Origin: Methanoculleus sp. UBA77
GTDB lineage: Archaea > Halobacteriota > Methanomicrobia > Methanomicrobiales > Methanoculleaceae
DNA: 23,678 nt
NCBI GenBank assembly: GCA_002499455.1
Contig: DALN01000087.1
Coordinates: forward strand, 1-23,678
Direction: 5' to 3'
Part shown: positions 7,546 to 14,496 of the stretch, piece by piece
Numbering within the stretch: the stretch's first letter is position 1
Layout of the letters: each line of letters starts with the position of its first letter
The notes under the pieces: generated by a model
The model's database searches: none
Told to the model about the DNA's origin: nothing
The model's input: the letters and a program-made list of their open reading frames with translations, nothing else
Position numbers and translations under genes: made by a program

Positions 7546-8271
7546 TCACCAGCAGAACGTCTCCATGTCGTAGCCGGCGTGGGGCATCCCCGGCGGGACC
7601 ATGTGGCTCATATGGACGCACCGGTAGTCCCGTGCCCCGACGTCGTGGGCGAACCGGACGGCCTCGGCGTAGTTCATGTGCTTTGTGATGGAGTAGCCTT
7701 CCGGCGCGATGGCGTCGACGAAGAGGAGGTCGATATCGGTCTTCTGGAGGAGGTCGCGGCTCGCCGCCGGGATATCCTCCCGCGTGTCGGCGGTGTAGGC
7801 GACGGTGACGTCGTCGTGCTCGAGGAGGAGGCCGCAGGTGTAGACCGGGGGGTGGTTCACCTCGAAGAACCGGAAGGTGATCCCGAAGAGGTCGAAGGGC
7901 TCGTGGACCGGGACCGGGTGCTTCTCAAAGGAGAGGAAGTGGAGGAACCCGGCGCAGTAGTCCATCACCGGCGGCGGCGCGTAGGCCGGCGGAATCTTCT
8001 GCACCCGGTAGAACTCCCCGAACCCGAGGAAGTGGTCGTAGTGGCCGTGCGACCAGATGACCGCGTCGATATGGGGCGAGCAGGCCCGGAGGAGCTGCTG
8101 CCGGAGGTCCGGCGAGGACTCTATAAGGATGTGCTTCCCCTCGTTCTCGATGAGGAGGGAGGTCCGGAGCCTCGACCTCCCCGCGGCCGCCATCGCCCGG
8201 CAGTTCTCGCAGTCGCACCCGATCTTCGGTGTCCCGATGGCGTCCCCTGTCCCGAGCAGCGTTATCTGCAT
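7546..8271 (-). CDS. Metallo-beta-lactamase-fold hydrolase, PhnP-like phosphodiesterase type
   Basis: This 241-residue protein has the MBL fold with the di-metal motif HGHYDH (75-80) and further ligands H140 (EVNH), D162 (YTADT) and H220 (CVHMSHM). Near the N-terminus, C19, C21 and C24 (GCDCENC) match the extra structural zinc site of the PhnP group, which hydrolyses cyclic or phosphodiester ribose phosphates. The substrate here is unproven, because no phn genes are nearby. The ATG at 8271 is the true start: it gives the family-like MQITLLGTGDAIGTP and lies only 4 bases after the AAA ATPase stop, so the longer upstream frame is not needed. It is the last gene of the minus-strand cluster that starts near 11617. 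Confidence 0.9.
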   Translation of the reverse strand: MQITLLGTGDAIGTPKIGCDCENCRAMAAAGRSRLRTSLLIENEGKHILIESSPDLRQQLLRACSPHIDAVIWSHGHYDHFLGFGEFYRVQKIPPAYAPPPVMDYCAGFLHFLSFEKHPVPVHEPFDLFGITFRFFEVNHPPVYTCGLLLEHDDVTVAYTADTREDIPAASRDLLQKTDIDLLFVDAIAPEGYSITKHMNYAEAVRFAHDVGARDYRCVHMSHMVPPGMPHAGYDMETFCW

Positions 8272-8275
8272 GCTA

Positions 8276-9580
8276 TCAGTATCCGGTGCCGCGGATGATG
8301 TTGCGCTCCTCGACCCGGAGGAGACCCTGCTCGATATCCGCCGCATCGAGGTGGCGCCGGCCCTCCATCAGCGCCGAGATGACCGCCTCTTTCATCATCA
8401 TCCGGAGATCGGAGCCGGAAAACCCATCCGTTCTCTCGGCAAGGTCTGCAAAGTCGCAGTTGCACTCGATTGAAGCCGCGATCTTCTCGAGGATCGCCCT
8501 GCGCATATCCCTGTCGGGGAGCGGGAACTCGACGACCTCATCAAAGCGCCGCCAGGCCGCCTCGTCGAGGATGCGGGGGTGGTTTGTCGCTCCGATCAGG
8601 AGGACGCCGTTTTTGACGAAGCTGATCTGGTCGATGTTCTTCAAGAGCATATTCACCGCGCGCTTCATCGCGCCGTGGTCGTCGCTCACCCGGGTCTTCG
8701 CGACGAAGTCGAACTCGTCGATGAAGAGGATGCAGGGGGCGAGTTTCTTTGCGAGGTCGAAGATCCGGTCGATGTTCTTCGAAGTCTCGCCGAGGTACTG
8801 GGACGTGACCATCGCGAGCCGGACCTCGAGCACCGGCATGTGGAGCGTCCGGGACATCGCGAGCGCGAGCGACGTCTTCCCGGTGCCGGGCGGGCCGACG
8901 AAGAGGAGCCGGCCAAACTCGTAGATCCCGCGCTGCTTCAGGAACTCCCGGTGTTCGAGGGCGACGCCGATCTTTCTGATGATCTCCTCCTGCCGCGGGG
9001 TGCAGACCAGTTTATCGATCGAGAACTCGACCTCGTCGGGGGCGCTGATGATGATCAGGTCGCGGGCCTCCCGCATCTCCTCGCTCTCGGCGATGATCCG
9101 GGAGACCTTCGCCTCCATGTACTCCTTCGTATCCTCAAATCGGGGGTTTCTGGCCCTGACATCCTGGTACCGGACGTCGACGCCATCCTTCCCTTCATAA
9201 TAGTATGCGAGGACGGGGTTCTTCTGAACCCTCTCCGCCCCGCCCTTCTTGAGGAACCACCCCGCCGCCGCGTCGAGCGAGGGAAGGCTCAGGCGCTGCC
9301 CGAACTCGTCGTAGCCGACGAACGGGTTTTGGCGGATCGTCTGGCATGCGGCGTCCGGGGTGTCGAACACCTTCTTTATCGTCCCCTCGCTCACGATGAG
9401 GGGACGCTTCACCTCGGTGTTCCCGCCGCTTCCGGCGCCGAAGAACTCCCGGCAGCGCGGATGGAGGTCGTTGATGCCGAGTGCTTCGTTCCGGTTGAAG
9501 ATCTCCGCGGTGAGCAGGAGTTCCATGATGCCGAGGACGTCACGTGTACCAGTGTCGCCGGTCATATTATGAACTGACAT
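8276..9580 (-). CDS. AAA family ATPase
   Basis: The protein of about 434 residues has one AAA module in its second half: Walker A GPPGTGKT (229-236), Walker B ILFIDEFD (284-291), sensor 1 GATNH (330-334), paired arginine fingers in AAWRRFDE (344-345) and a sensor 2 GFSGSDLR (386-393). The first 200 residues form a specific domain of unknown role that contains no membrane segment; they are not like the coiled-coil/OB entry of the proteasomal ATPases. It is probably a cytoplasmic remodelling ATPase of unknown client. The start is uncertain: ATG at 9580 is given, with ATG at 9595 or 9565 as alternatives, none having a good ribosome site. It lies about 28 bases after the methionine aminopeptidase gene. 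Confidence 0.85.
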   Translation of the reverse strand: MSVHNMTGDTGTRDVLGIMELLLTAEIFNRNEALGINDLHPRCREFFGAGSGGNTEVKRPLIVSEGTIKKVFDTPDAACQTIRQNPFVGYDEFGQRLSLPSLDAAAGWFLKKGGAERVQKNPVLAYYYEGKDGVDVRYQDVRARNPRFEDTKEYMEAKVSRIIAESEEMREARDLIIISAPDEVEFSIDKLVCTPRQEEIIRKIGVALEHREFLKQRGIYEFGRLLFVGPPGTGKTSLALAMSRTLHMPVLEVRLAMVTSQYLGETSKNIDRIFDLAKKLAPCILFIDEFDFVAKTRVSDDHGAMKRAVNMLLKNIDQISFVKNGVLLIGATNHPRILDEAAWRRFDEVVEFPLPDRDMRRAILEKIAASIECNCDFADLAERTDGFSGSDLRMMMKEAVISALMEGRRHLDAADIEQGLLRVEERNIIRGTGY

Positions 9581-9608
9581 ATGGGTGCGCGCCATCAATA
9601 AGCGTAGC

Positions 9609-10490
9609 TCACCGGGTGGTGACCTCGCACCCCTCTTCCGTGACGATCAGGGTGTGCTCCGCCTGAGAGACGAACGATCCCGGCACGTCGTGCAGCACCG
9701 GGAAGGCGTGGAGGATTCCGTTCCGTACAAGGGTGGATAGGCCGATATCGACCTTGTCGCCGGGTACCCAGCGGCGTGAGAACGGGAGGCCGCGCCGGGG
9801 CCGCGCCGTCTCGAGGATCCGTTTTGCCGACGGCAGGCGGGCCGGACGTGCCGCGATCTGCTGGTAGATCTCCACGCGCGCCGCCTCGCTGACCCTGCCC
9901 GACCCCGTCGTCGCGAAGGGTTCGATCGCAAAGACCATCCCCTCCTCGATGACGGCCCCGCCGGCCATGGCAATGTTCGGGATAGTGGGCCGTGTGTGTT
10001 GTTTGTAGCGGTCGAGGCCGTGCCCGGTGAGGTTTCCGACGGGCTTGTAGCCGTGCTCCTCGATCGCCGCCTGGATGGCCGCGCCGAGTTCCCCGGCGGC
10101 GACCCCGGGCCGGACGAGGGCGATCGCCGCCTCGAGGGCTGCGCGGGAGGCCTCGACGAGTGCGCCGTGGTCGCCGAGATCGACGGTCATCGCGGTATCG
10201 GCGATGTAGCCGTCGACCGCCACGCCGAGGTCGACCTTGATGAGGTCCCCGCGGGCAAAGATTCGCTCGTCGCCGGGCATGGCGGTATCGTGGGCCGCGG
10301 CCTCGTTGAAGGAGACGTTGAGCGGGAAGGCAAGGAGCGCCCCCTCCTCCGTCACCATCGCTTCTGTCGCCTCGACCATCTCAAGGAGGCCCGTCCCCTC
10401 CTTCACGAGCCCCGCGCCGTGGCGGAGCACCCTTCGTGCCAGCGCCCCTGCTTCGCGGTAGGCGTCGTAGACTGCATCATCCATGATCAT
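9609..10490 (-). CDS. map: Methionine aminopeptidase, type II
   Basis: This M24 metallopeptidase removes the N-terminal Met from nascent proteins. At 293 residues it has the archaeal type II plan. H67 is the substrate-side His, and the metal ligands are D87 (VDLGVAVDG), D98 (IADTAM), H157 (NLTGHGLDRY), E190 (AIEPFATTGSG) and E278 (QAEHTLIV). The helical insert that marks type II enzymes lies between E190 and E278. The ATG at 10490 overlaps the stop of the upstream Xaa-Pro-type peptidase gene as ATGA, a sign of coupled translation. An in-frame ATG two codons later is a possible alternative start. Confidence 0.95.
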   Translation of the reverse strand: MIMDDAVYDAYREAGALARRVLRHGAGLVKEGTGLLEMVEATEAMVTEEGALLAFPLNVSFNEAAAHDTAMPGDERIFARGDLIKVDLGVAVDGYIADTAMTVDLGDHGALVEASRAALEAAIALVRPGVAAGELGAAIQAAIEEHGYKPVGNLTGHGLDRYKQHTRPTIPNIAMAGGAVIEEGMVFAIEPFATTGSGRVSEAARVEIYQQIAARPARLPSAKRILETARPRRGLPFSRRWVPGDKVDIGLSTLVRNGILHAFPVLHDVPGSFVSQAEHTLIVTEEGCEVTTR

Positions 10491-11617
10491 AGCGTGAGCT
10501 CCTCACTGTATTGGGTGAACCGGTCAAAGCCCTCCTCCGTCACCGCGCCCATGTCCTCCAGGCGGATGCCGCCGATGCCGGGGTAGTAGAGCCCGGGCTC
10601 GATGGTGACGACGTTTCCGGCGGCGAGCACCCCGCCCTGGGGGCCGAGCGACGGCTCCTCGTGCACCTCGAGCCCGACACCGTGGCCGAGGCTGTGGGTG
10701 AACCCGCGCGTATCGCTCTCGTAGCCGCGGTCGCGGAAGAACTCGACGACGGCGCGGTAGAGGTCGGCGCCGACGGCCCCGGCGCGGACCTGTGATGCCG
10801 CGAGGGTCTTGGCGTCCCGGACGGCCTCATACATCTCCCGGATCTCGGGGGTCGGTTCGCCCTTCACGACCGTCCGGGTCATGTCGGCGTGGTAGCCGGT
10901 CCGTTCTTCCTGCGGGAAGATATCGATGACGATCGGCTCGTCCGCGAGGAGCGGCCCGAACCCCTCGTTGTGCGGGAGGGCGGTATCGGGGCCGCAGGAG
11001 ACGATGGTGTCGATTCCCCGGCAGCCGTGGGCGAGGAGGACGGTGTGCATCTCGCCGCGGACAATCTCGGAGGTGAGGGGCTCGCCCTCGCGGTAGAGGA
11101 TGCCCCCCTTCGGGACCGATGCGCGGATGAGGGCGAGCCCCCGCTCGAGCGCCATCTCGGCGGTCCGCTGGATCGAGCGGATGCGGTCGAGTTCGTCGGG
11201 GGTCTTGACCGCCCGCATCCCCTCGACGGCCCCTTGGGTGTCGACGATGACCGGGTGGAACGTCTCGAGTTCGCGGGCGAGGGCGAGCGGGAAGGTTGCG
11301 GGGACAAGGACGGGGCCGCCGGCGAGGTCCGCGATCATGTGGGCGGTCGCCCGCCAACGCGTCTCCCCGGCCTTGATGTACTCGAGGTAGCCGGCGTCGG
11401 CGCGGGTGACGACCGCGGCGATCGATTCCCGGACCGCCCGCTCGTGCTCCATCTGGGAGACGACGATCATCCCGCACTCGCCGGGCTTTGCTACGTAGGC
11501 CACGGGATCGGTGGTGCGGAACCGGGTGAGGTAGCGCACGTTGGCGTCTACGGACGACCCGTATGCCGCATATGCTGCTGCTCCGGCTTCCCGGATGGCA
11601 GATTCCAGTCCGTTCAT
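10487..11617 (-). CDS. M24 family Xaa-Pro peptidase
   Basis: The 376-residue protein has the two-part plan of prolidase/aminopeptidase P: an N-terminal creatinase-like domain (about 1-135) and a C-terminal pita-bread catalytic domain. The metal ligands appear as two Asp in IDIFPQEERTGYHADMTRT, His in HSLGHGVGLEVHEEP, Glu in VTIEPGLYYP and Glu in GGIRLEDM, all intact. It should cleave Xaa-Pro bonds in peptides in the cytoplasm. The ATG at 11617 was chosen because it gives the family N-terminus and the frame further upstream runs antisense across two divergent genes. It heads the cluster followed by map (ATGA overlap), the AAA ATPase and the MBL hydrolase. Whether it is a dipeptidase or an aminopeptidase cannot be told. 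Confidence 0.92.
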   Translation of the reverse strand: MNGLESAIREAGAAAYAAYGSSVDANVRYLTRFRTTDPVAYVAKPGECGMIVVSQMEHERAVRESIAAVVTRADAGYLEYIKAGETRWRATAHMIADLAGGPVLVPATFPLALARELETFHPVIVDTQGAVEGMRAVKTPDELDRIRSIQRTAEMALERGLALIRASVPKGGILYREGEPLTSEIVRGEMHTVLLAHGCRGIDTIVSCGPDTALPHNEGFGPLLADEPIVIDIFPQEERTGYHADMTRTVVKGEPTPEIREMYEAVRDAKTLAASQVRAGAVGADLYRAVVEFFRDRGYESDTRGFTHSLGHGVGLEVHEEPSLGPQGGVLAAGNVVTIEPGLYYPGIGGIRLEDMGAVTEEGFDRFTQYSEELTL

Positions 11618-11674
11618 TCTATCAACTCTCGTTGAGACCACAAGTACTTTTACCACCACGTTCAAGTATGAATA
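11618..11674. promoter_or_regulatory. Divergent promoter with shared AAGTACTT palindrome
   Basis: The 57-bp gap serves the minus-strand peptidase cluster and a plus-strand membrane protein. AAGTACTT (11642-11649) is a perfect palindrome lying in overlapping TATA-like stretches: ACTTTTACC on the plus strand and GGTAAAAGTACTT on the minus strand. The plus-strand element lies about 25 bases before the ATG at 11675, so that transcript is probably leaderless. One regulator could act on both directions, but none is identified. Confidence 0.5.
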
Positions 11675-11908
11675 ATGGATGAGGCAACCAAACGGGTCTT
11701 CAAGGCTAAGTTCGCCATGCTGACGGTCATGCTGAACGTCATCGTCCTCTGTTTCGCCATGGGTGTCTTTGTCCTCCTCCGGTTCGGGCCCGAAGGAACC
11801 CCCGGCCTTGCCATCGGCGTTCTCCTCCTCGCCGTCGGGGCGGTCTTTGCGTTCTCGTTCCGGAAGCAGTATGCCCAGACGAAGGTCTGGCTGCACGAAC
11901 AACCATAA
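11675..11908 (+). CDS. Small two-helix membrane protein
   Basis: The 77-residue protein has two clear hydrophobic segments, about 14-37 (MLTVMLNVIVLCFAMGVFVLL) and 43-63 (PGLAIGVLLLAVGAVFAFSF), joined by a short GPEGT turn. The ends are charged (MDEATKRVFKAKF at the front, FRKQYAQTKVW at the back). No family is recognised, and the spacing suggests both ends face the cytoplasm. It is followed after 24 bases by the winged-helix gene on the same strand, so the two may be co-transcribed. Confidence 0.75.
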   Translation: MDEATKRVFKAKFAMLTVMLNVIVLCFAMGVFVLLRFGPEGTPGLAIGVLLLAVGAVFAFSFRKQYAQTKVWLHEQP

Positions 11909-11932
11909 TGTGCGTGGATTCCCGGGGCATCC

Positions 11933-12247
11933 ATGCGGACGGATGATATGCTCGCCAAACTCAGATCGGAGATCGAACTCGTCTCGAGGCACCTCGAGGT
12001 GATCCGGGCGGTCGTGGAGCACCAGCCCATCGGCATCATGAAGCTCTCCGAGGTCCTCGACCTCCCCTACCACCGGGTCCGCTACTCGCTGCGGATCCTC
12101 GAGCAGGAAGGCTACATCCGGGCCTCGCCGGCGGGCGCGGTGGCGACCCCGCTCGCCTCCGACCTTCTTTCGGGTCTGGGGGGTGAGGTCGATGACCTGA
12201 TCGCGCTCCTGCAGGCCATCAAGCAGGAGAACTCCCGTAATCTTTAA
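11933..12247 (+). CDS. Winged helix-turn-helix protein, predicted DNA-binding regulator
   Basis: The 104-residue protein contains a helix-rich start followed by a winged helix at about 34-75 (GIMKLSEVLDLPYHRVRYSLRILEQEGYIRASPAG): a KLSEVLDLP helix, a recognition helix HRVRYSLRILEQEG and the wing. The C-terminal part (EVDDLIALLQAIKQEN) is a probable dimer helix. It resembles small archaeal wHTH transcription factors that lack a ligand domain. The ATG at 11933 follows GGGG; a start at 11948 is also possible. It is likely in one unit with the membrane protein before it; the target is unknown. tRNA-Asn follows. Confidence 0.8.
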   Translation: MRTDDMLAKLRSEIELVSRHLEVIRAVVEHQPIGIMKLSEVLDLPYHRVRYSLRILEQEGYIRASPAGAVATPLASDLLSGLGGEVDDLIALLQAIKQENSRNL

Positions 12248-12286
12248 TACGGTGCAGACGAGACATTATAGAGCACTTACTACGGT

Positions 12287-12359
12287 GCCGCCATAACTCA
12301 GTTGGTAGAGTGGCTGGCTGTTAACCAGCATGTCACAGGTTCGAGTCCTGTTGGCGGCG
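12287..12359 (+). tRNA. tRNA-Asn (anticodon GUU)
   Basis: The 73-base sequence folds as a full cloverleaf. The acceptor GCCGCCA (12287-12293) pairs with TGGCGGC (12352-12358), and the D arm closes A12296-T12311, CTC/GAG. The anticodon stem is GCTGG/CCAGC (12313-12317, 12325-12329), with the anticodon GTT at 12320-12322. The T arm is ACAGG/CCTGT around TTCGAGT. The discriminator is G12359 and the CCA is not encoded. There is no intron. A TATA-like CTTTAATAC (about 12242-12250) lies upstream, and T-rich sequence follows. Confidence 0.97.
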
Positions 12360-12541
12360 TTTCCTTTCCGGTTTTCGGTTTTTCCTGACGTTCTTTTGTT
12401 GTTCCAGTTGGTTTAAAAGCCATATTCCGTTTCGATGATACTATAGGGCTTCCCGATCAGTCGGCGTTGTTCATTCCAGGACAAAATCTAAAACCGGGCG
12501 GCAAAAAAGCACACATCGCCGGCAACACGTCACATTGCCGT
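12360..12541. terminator. T-rich gap after tRNA-Asn and after the PIN gene
   Basis: The plus strand just after the tRNA holds runs of T (GGTTTTCGGTTTTTCC, 12372-12387, and CTTTTG near 12393), which fit an archaeal oligo-T terminator. On the minus strand, a TTTTTT run at about 12504-12509 follows the PIN gene and can end that transcript. No gene is seen here. Confidence 0.5.
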
Positions 12542-13057
12542 TTATTCCGGGTCGGGCATCGATGCGCTGCTCTGCATCTCTCTCCACAATCTCTGCCGTT
12601 CAGTACATTCGGCGGCCGGGAGGCGGGCGTTCTTCGCTAACATTGTTTCCAGGGCGGTATGGGCGGACGCAGGGCTGAGGATGCCATGCTCAACCATCAT
12701 ATCCATGACCCAGAGGGTGCCGTGACACTCTGTTGCCTGCTTCTCAGCCAGCGCCCGCAGCCTTCCGTCGCCGGTAACCAGCAGGCAGCGGTGATGCCTC
12801 GCAAGGACAAATGCAAAGAGGTCCTGGGTCGATAATTTGCGATTCTGAGGCGCGAGGTCCGCTACCTGCTGCACGAGCCTGCCGGGAAGCTCCTCGACAC
12901 GGATGCCCGATCTCAGGACCACATCGGAAGGGGGGTTGGTATGTTCTGCCAGCACGACATCCGGCGTAAGAAATTCAAACGGCAGGTCGGCGATATCTTT
13001 GAGGATACCGCCGTTGTGAAGGTCGATGATCACGCTGGCATCAATCACACATCTCAA
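12542..13057 (-). CDS. PIN-domain ribonuclease-like protein
   Basis: The 171-residue protein has a PIN fold in its first 110 residues. Its acidic quartet is visible: D6 (CVIDASVIIDL), E38 (LAEHTNPP), D79 (STQDLFAFVLA) and D97 (VTGDGRLRALAEKQ). PIN domains cut RNA and often act as VapC-like toxins. The C-terminal 60 residues are helical and unlike classic VapC, which ends near residue 130-140. No VapB-type antitoxin is adjacent; instead the gene follows an Xre/ImmA gene. Start choice: TTG at 13057 (GGGGGG 7 bases before) gives MRCVIDAS; GTG at 13048 is the alternative. It overlaps the upstream gene by 17 bases, so it is co-transcribed. GC is lower than in the neighbouring genes. Confidence 0.82.
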   Translation of the reverse strand: MRCVIDASVIIDLHNGGILKDIADLPFEFLTPDVVLAEHTNPPSDVVLRSGIRVEELPGRLVQQVADLAPQNRKLSTQDLFAFVLARHHRCLLVTGDGRLRALAEKQATECHGTLWVMDMMVEHGILSPASAHTALETMLAKNARLPAAECTERQRLWREMQSSASMPDPE

Positions 13058-14111
13058 TCGGGAACCCCCCGTGCCGCTCCTCCTCGGTCTGGCAGAAATC
13101 AGGAATGCTCTTTCCAAGAAGCTCCGATGCACGGGACGCGGAGATCACATCCTCCGCATACGCCCTCATGATGAGGCGCTTCATCCTCCTTGGCTCTTCG
13201 GGAGGGATCTGGTCTCCCGGCTCGCAACTGCGCCACCCCATCGTATCGAAGTGATCGAATATCCTGTGGTACTCTCTCTCCGGGATGATGCCGAGATCCT
13301 TTGCCCGATGAACCCATGCCTGGATGCTCATCCCATACTGATGTTTCAACAGGTGCAACTCAAAGAGATCCAGTCTCTGCCGGCTCGCCCCTAACTCCGC
13401 CCTGGCTACCTCTTCCGGGACAAGGAACGCTCCGGCAAACCGGTGTGCAACTCTCTCCTTATCAAGATCCTGCGAGGGCTCAACCATCAGATGGCCCAGC
13501 TCGTGGGCGATACTGAACCTCTGCCGGTCTCCCGGAACCCCTTCCCGGATGATGATGACCGGCGTTGTATCATCATACCAGAACGCGAGTGCATCGAAAG
13601 AAGCCGGAGCGGAGATCGCTCCCACTTTTATTCCCTTCTCTTCAAGAAGATCGGTAAGGCTCTCGATTGGGTGGTTCCCAAGCCCCCATTCCTGGCGCAA
13701 CTTTACGGCGACCTGCTCAACTTCCCGGATATCGCTGACCCGTATGGGATACCCGAGGGGGATGGAGGATCGGTCCTGTTGCTCGAGATCGAACAGGTCT
13801 TCAACTTCGAGATATCGTTCAAGCCACTCTCGCGTCTTTTCCTTCACTATTCCCTCTTCTTTCTCATTCATGTGTGCCGAACGGAATGCCGGCACCGTCA
13901 GATGTATGGGATACGTATCAGGGCGCATCAGATACTCGACTCTCACGCCCAGCGCGGAACTTAATTTGAGGAGGACCCCAGAACTGGGAACCATCGCTCC
14001 TCTCTCGTACTTGGAGATCGCAGTGGCGGTAACTCCAGCCCTGCTGGCGAGTTCCCTCTGACTGAAACCATTCATCGTCCGGGCCATCTTCAGCCTCTCT
14101 CCGATGGTCAC
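13041..14111 (-). CDS. Xre-type regulator fused to ImmA/IrrE metallopeptidase
   Basis: The 356-residue protein combines a Xre helix-turn-helix (about 3-60, SQRELASRAGVTATAISKYERG) with an ImmA/IrrE-type zinc peptidase (about 150-260). The peptidase has HELGH at 203-207 and a downstream ERVAHRFAGAFLVP (219-232) that supplies the usual third ligand region. Such proteins bind DNA and are usually controlled by, or cleave, a repressor. The start GTG at 14111 was chosen because GAGGTG lies 6 bases before it and it gives the family-like MTIGERLKMARTMNGFS. The upstream GTG at 14144 lies within the operator. The PIN gene overlaps its end by 17 bases. A toxin-antitoxin or stress-response module is inferred, not shown. 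Confidence 0.9.
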   Translation of the reverse strand: MTIGERLKMARTMNGFSQRELASRAGVTATAISKYERGAMVPSSGVLLKLSSALGVRVEYLMRPDTYPIHLTVPAFRSAHMNEKEEGIVKEKTREWLERYLEVEDLFDLEQQDRSSIPLGYPIRVSDIREVEQVAVKLRQEWGLGNHPIESLTDLLEEKGIKVGAISAPASFDALAFWYDDTTPVIIIREGVPGDRQRFSIAHELGHLMVEPSQDLDKERVAHRFAGAFLVPEEVARAELGASRQRLDLFELHLLKHQYGMSIQAWVHRAKDLGIIPEREYHRIFDHFDTMGWRSCEPGDQIPPEEPRRMKRLIMRAYAEDVISASRASELLGKSIPDFCQTEEERHGGFPIEMCD

Positions 14112-14131
14112 CTCATTCACCTCGCTTTCAG

Positions 14132-14168
14132 GTTTACAAAACACCGGTTGTTTTGCAGATATGTAAAC
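14132..14168 (-). promoter_or_regulatory. Nested inverted repeats at the Xre/ImmA promoter (putative operator)
   Basis: Two inverted repeats lie one inside the other. The inner is CAAAACA-CCGGT-TGTTTTG (14137-14155) and the outer is GTTTACA (14132-14138) with TGTAAAC (14162-14168). A TATA-like TTTACATATC on the minus strand (about 14158-14167) falls within the outer repeat, so the predicted start of transcription (about 14137) is inside the palindrome. This suits autorepression by the Xre protein. Binding is inferred from symmetry only. Confidence 0.6.
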
Positions 14169-14496
14169 TTTGCGTAATGGATGGAAAAACTGCCTGCTGC
14201 CTCGGGCAGCATGGACGTGACATATAACGGAAATAATGCGTTCTCGATCGGCTGAGGTCTTGTAAACCAGGACGGTTTGTCACCTGCATCTTCCATAATC
14301 CCGGGAGGATGTTCGCAACGACCAATTCTTACGAGGCGATCCGGAAGCTTTCTGTTCTCCCTTTCGAGAAACCTCTTTGTGGGGTCAAATTCTGGTGGAG
14401 ACAAAAGCGCCAAAAAGCAGGCATCTGATCCCGATCCGCACTACGTAACCCGTCAATCGCGAAAGAGTTATCACCCCTCCCCCCAGCATTCCCCGC
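14169..14496. other. Gap of 328 bases between the Xre/ImmA gene and the epoxide-hydrolase gene
   Basis: No convincing gene is seen. One minus-strand frame (14117-14413, 98 codons) runs through it, and a 39-codon plus-strand frame starts at 14309 after GGGAGG. Neither is recognisable, and both lack good codon or promoter support. At about 14463-14474 a GAAAGAGTTATC element lies about 25-30 bases before the next ATG, so that gene is probably leaderless. Composition is lower in GC than the epoxide-hydrolase genes. Confidence 0.5.

Noticed and set aside
12287..12359. tRNA-Asn as an integration site for the Xre/PIN cassette
   Set aside because: No repeat of the tRNA 3' end and no integrase gene were found in the window; the lower GC alone does not prove an island.
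14117..14413. 98-codon minus-strand frame before the Xre/ImmA gene
   Set aside because: No recognisable family, no ribosome site, and it overlaps the putative operator; kept only as a note in the gap entry.
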